This document shows, one piece after another, positions 7,215 through 9,191 of a stretch of DNA of 9,191 bases (its first letter is position 1; each line of letters starts with the position of its first letter). The notes beneath the pieces were generated by a model that saw nothing but the letters and a program-made list of their open reading frames with translations, did not search any database and was not told the origin of the DNA. Made by a program: the position numbers and the translations under genes. The stretch is from positions 1-9,191 of the forward strand of contig CABUQK010000082.1 in NCBI GenBank assembly GCA_902493615.1, read 5' to 3'. The DNA is from an uncultured Collinsella sp. (GTDB taxonomy: Bacteria; Actinomycetota; Coriobacteriia; Coriobacteriales; Coriobacteriaceae).

Positions 7215-7278
7215 CAAACCATCACAACATTCGACGTTTTTCGCTAAAAACGGGAAAAGCATCGAATGTTGTGATGGT
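7215..7278. repeat. 64-nt palindromic hairpin repeat, copy 2
   Basis: Same element and orientation as 5973-6036, displaced by exactly 1242 bases. The only differences are 7242 (C for T) and 7245 (T for C), both in the inner loop, here CGCT. The outer stem is 17 bp (7218-7234 with 7262-7278), the inner stem 7 bp (7235-7241 with 7246-7252), and the bulge GGAAAAGCA is at 7253-7261. It starts 38 bases after the stop of the nuclease-like gene and ends 133 bases before moaA. It could protect or end the upstream transcript, but no T-run follows it. Confidence 0.9.
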
Positions 7279-7342
7279 CTGTGCTGAGGATGGGCTTGGA
7301 AAGTCCGTTTTGCTCGAAGCGACCTGTCCTGTCGTACGGGTG

Positions 7343-7370
7343 TCGGCATGATTCTCTCGTGGGGTATTAT
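7343..7370 (+). promoter_or_regulatory. Predicted promoter of moaA-moaC
   Basis: A clear -10-like TATTAT (7365-7370) lies 16 bases after a partial -35-like TCGGCA (7343-7348). Transcription would start near 7377, giving a leader of about 34 bases. That is too short for a molybdenum cofactor riboswitch, and none was seen. The -35 is only a 4/6 match, so the call rests mainly on the -10 and its position. Confidence 0.45.
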
Positions 7371-7410
7371 GTTTTCCGAAGAATAAAACGCCGCGTGAGG
7401 GGAGGGCTGC

Positions 7411-8466
7411 GTGGACGGGCACGTGCAACATGACGGTTTTGGCCGCGATATCAACTACCTGCGCATTGCCGTTACCGACAAGTGCAATTTCCGCTGCATC
7501 TATTGCATGCCGGTCGATGGCGTGGCGCCCCGCGCGCACGACGAGCTGCTCAGCGCCGAGGAAATCGCCCGCTTTGTGCGCCTGGTGGCGGGGGAGGGCA
7601 TTCGCCGCGTGCGCCTGACGGGTGGCGAGCCGCTGGTTAGCCGCCGTATTATTCCGCTCATTCGCGACATCCGCGCGATTCCGCAGATCGAGGACATCTC
7701 GCTTACCACCAATGGCGCCTTGCTGCCCAAGCTGGCGCCGCAGCTCAAAGATGCCGGGCTTAACCGCGTCAACATCTCGCTCGATACGCTCGACCCTACG
7801 CTCTTTGGAAAGATCACGCGTCTGGGTCGGCTCGAGCAGACCATGGCTGGCATCGACGCGGCGCTGGTTTGGGGCTTTGAGCCCGTTAAGGTCAACTGCG
7901 TTGTCGTGCGCCGACTCAACCAAGATGTGGCGGCCCTCGCGCGGCTCACGCTCGACCGCCCCATCCACCTGCGCTTTATCGAATACATGCCCATTGGCGA
8001 CGAGCGCACGAGCTCGCATTGCGCTGTGGACCCGCATGCGCCCGCGCTCAATCCCGAGCTGTGGGACGCGAGCGATACCGTTCCGAGCGACGAGTTGCGG
8101 GCGCGCATCAATGCCGGGGCCGCCGCGGCGGGACTGGGCGAGCTCGAACCGCTCGACATCAACGACGCTCCTGCCGGCGCGGGCCCTGCGCGCTATTGGC
8201 ACTTTCCGGGCGCGGCGGGAACGGTCGGCTTTATTAGCGCCATGTCCAACCATTTTTGTGCGAACTGCAACCGTCTGCGCCTGACGGCCGATGGCAACGT
8301 GCGTCCGTGCCTGTTCAGCGATGCCGAGTATTCGGTGCGCGACGCCCTGCGCCGTGGTGATGATATGCAGGTACTTTCGATTTGGCGCGATGCCGTGGCC
8401 CACAAACCGCAGGAACACGCGATAATTGAGGGCACGCAACGATTTATGTCCCAAATCGGAGGATGA
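7411..8466 (+). CDS. moaA: GTP 3',8-cyclase MoaA (radical SAM, molybdenum cofactor synthesis)
   Basis: MoaA uses S-adenosylmethionine and two [4Fe-4S] clusters to turn GTP into 3',8-cyclo-7,8-dihydro-GTP, the substrate of MoaC. Both clusters are visible. The radical SAM motif CNFRCIYC supplies Cys25, Cys29 and Cys32; the C-terminal set CANCNRLRL...C supplies Cys283, Cys286 and Cys300. LTGGEPL (residues 69-75) is the SAM-binding GGEP motif, and ISLDTL and FIEYMPIG are also typical. The protein ends in Gly-Gly (350-351), the conserved tail that reaches the active site. At 351 residues it is slightly longer than the E. coli enzyme (329). I chose GTG 7411, preceded by AGGGGAGGG (7398-7406). moaC follows after four bases, so the two are co-transcribed and probably translationally coupled. 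Confidence 0.97.
   Translation: MDGHVQHDGFGRDINYLRIAVTDKCNFRCIYCMPVDGVAPRAHDELLSAEEIARFVRLVAGEGIRRVRLTGGEPLVSRRIIPLIRDIRAIPQIEDISLTTNGALLPKLAPQLKDAGLNRVNISLDTLDPTLFGKITRLGRLEQTMAGIDAALVWGFEPVKVNCVVVRRLNQDVAALARLTLDRPIHLRFIEYMPIGDERTSSHCAVDPHAPALNPELWDASDTVPSDELRARINAGAAAAGLGELEPLDINDAPAGAGPARYWHFPGAAGTVGFISAMSNHFCANCNRLRLTADGNVRPCLFSDAEYSVRDALRRGDDMQVLSIWRDAVAHKPQEHAIIEGTQRFMSQIGG
8458..8463 (+). promoter_or_regulatory. moaC ribosome-binding site inside the moaA Gly-Gly codons
   Basis: GGAGGA at 8458-8463 is a near-ideal Shine-Dalgarno site seven bases before the moaC ATG at 8471. The same six bases are the last two sense codons of moaA and encode its functional Gly-Gly tail. The site decides the moaC start and supports the long N-terminus. 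Confidence 0.85.
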
Positions 8467-8470
8467 TCAT

Positions 8471-9191
8471 ATGGCCAAGAGCAGGTACGCCGACGCCACC
8501 AAGGCCGCTCGCAGGGCCGCGATGTCTGCCCACAAAGTCACGGCTGCGGCCACCGATGCCGTTGCAGACGCGCAGCCGTCTGCCAGCGCTGCCACCGAGC
8601 CCGCCCGCGACGCCCGTCGTGACGAGTTGACGCACGTGGATGCCAAGGGCGAGGTGCGCATGGTCGACGTGTCCGACAAGGCCGAGACCCATCGCATCGC
8701 CATCGCCGAGGGCACCATCCTCATGCACCCCGAGACGCAGGCCATGGTGCTGCAGGACCGCGCCAAAAAGGGCGACGTGCTCGCTTGCGCGCGCGTGGCG
8801 GGCATCATGGCCATCAAACGCACGAGCGACATCATCCCCATGTGCCATCCGTTGCTCATTACCAAGAGCAAGTGCGACATTGCGCCCATCGCTGCGGCGG
8901 GGACGCCGGCCGAGGACGTGCCCGAGGGCTGGGCACCGGCGCGCACGGACGGGCAGGTTGGCTTTCACGTACTGGTTACGGCCGGCGTGACGGGCAAGAC
9001 GGGTATCGAGATGGAGGCGTTGACCGGCGCGAGTGCCGCGTGCCTAACGATCTACGACATGTGCAAAGCCGTCGATCGCGGCATGGAGATTGTCGACGTG
9101 CGCCTGTTGCACAAGGAGGGCGGCCGCTCGGGCGTGTGGGATCGCGCAGAGCGCCAGGCCGCTGCTACTGAGGCCGTGGCCGCTGACGGTG
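8471..9191 (+). CDS. moaC: Cyclic pyranopterin monophosphate synthase MoaC (3' end cut off by window edge)
   Basis: MoaC converts the MoaA product into cyclic pyranopterin monophosphate, the first stable intermediate of molybdenum cofactor synthesis. The frame from ATG 8471 stays open for 240 codons to the window edge without a stop. MoaC homology runs from ELTHVDAKGEVRMVDVSDKA (residues 52-71) onward. Counterparts of the E. coli active-site residues are all present: Lys100 (KKGDV), Lys116 (AIKRT), His126 (MCHPL), Asp196 and Lys199 (IYDMCKAVD). LTGAS and GGRSGVW complete the family pattern. Two oddities stand out: about 50 extra Ala-rich N-terminal residues, and an extra ~16-18 residues (around 140-160) where the E. 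coli protein has a short turn. The C-terminus also extends past the usual end. A downstream start (for example GTG at 8637) would remove the extension but lacks a ribosome-binding site as good as GGAGGA at 8458-8463. Confidence 0.95.
   Translation, partial: MAKSRYADATKAARRAAMSAHKVTAAATDAVADAQPSASAATEPARDARRDELTHVDAKGEVRMVDVSDKAETHRIAIAEGTILMHPETQAMVLQDRAKKGDVLACARVAGIMAIKRTSDIIPMCHPLLITKSKCDIAPIAAAGTPAEDVPEGWAPARTDGQVGFHVLVTAGVTGKTGIEMEALTGASAACLTIYDMCKAVDRGMEIVDVRLLHKEGGRSGVWDRAERQAAATEAVAADG

Noticed and set aside
5973..7278. CRISPR array
   Set aside because: There are only two repeat copies, 1242 bases apart, with a whole gene between them and no short spacers or cas genes.
5973..7278. 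Insertion sequence or composite transposon made by the two repeats
   Set aside because: No transposase motif was recognised in the enclosed protein, no target-site duplications were seen, and the repeats are direct copies of a self-complementary hairpin. Kept only as a hypothesis in the findings.
7178..7410. Molybdenum cofactor riboswitch upstream of moaA
   Set aside because: The predicted leader is about 34 bases. The only large structure in the gap is the dispersed hairpin, which also occurs upstream of an unrelated gene.
7222..8454. Leftward open frame of 410 codons opposite moaA
   Set aside because: It is antisense to a clear MoaA, and its end is just the translated hairpin repeat.

Overview
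The window looks like chromosomal DNA from a high-GC member of the Coriobacteriia. Collinsella or a close relative is my best guess, from codon use, the gene content and the protein flavour of the 6140-7177 gene; this is inference and no search was run. Both ends cut through genes: ligA enters at the left edge without its start, and moaC leaves at the right edge without its stop.

Left part: ligA (NAD+-dependent DNA ligase) reads rightward and ends at 1873. A strong 13-bp hairpin at 1879-1914 separates it from a convergent, leftward pair of exported proteins: a probable Tat-exported papain-like cysteine peptidase (2301-3473) followed closely by a small putative lipoprotein (1909-2295). These two genes are visibly AT-richer than everything around them (sampled lines are near 40-45% GC against about 60% or more in the flanks). 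They look like an acquired cassette with its own promoter.

Middle: a leftward two-gene drug-efflux type operon, a MATE transporter (4476-5822) then a BmrR-like MerR regulator (3582-4421). The MATE promoter has the MerR hallmark: a -35 and -10 separated by 19 bp with a dyad (CTACAA-cga-TTGTAG) filling the spacer. The regulator probably controls its own operon.

Right part: an uncharacterised 345-residue protein with a C-terminal DUF559/Vsr-like nuclease-type domain (6140-7177) is bracketed by two 64-nt hairpin elements in direct orientation (5973-6036 and 7215-7278). They are 62/64 identical, and their only two differences fall in the four-base loop of an inner hairpin. This gene-plus-flanking-repeat unit is the most unusual structure in the window. 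Last come moaA (7411-8466) and moaC (8471 to the edge), a tightly coupled pair for the first step of molybdenum cofactor synthesis, GTP to cyclic pyranopterin monophosphate. The ribosome-binding site of moaC is made from the codons for the C-terminal Gly-Gly of MoaA.
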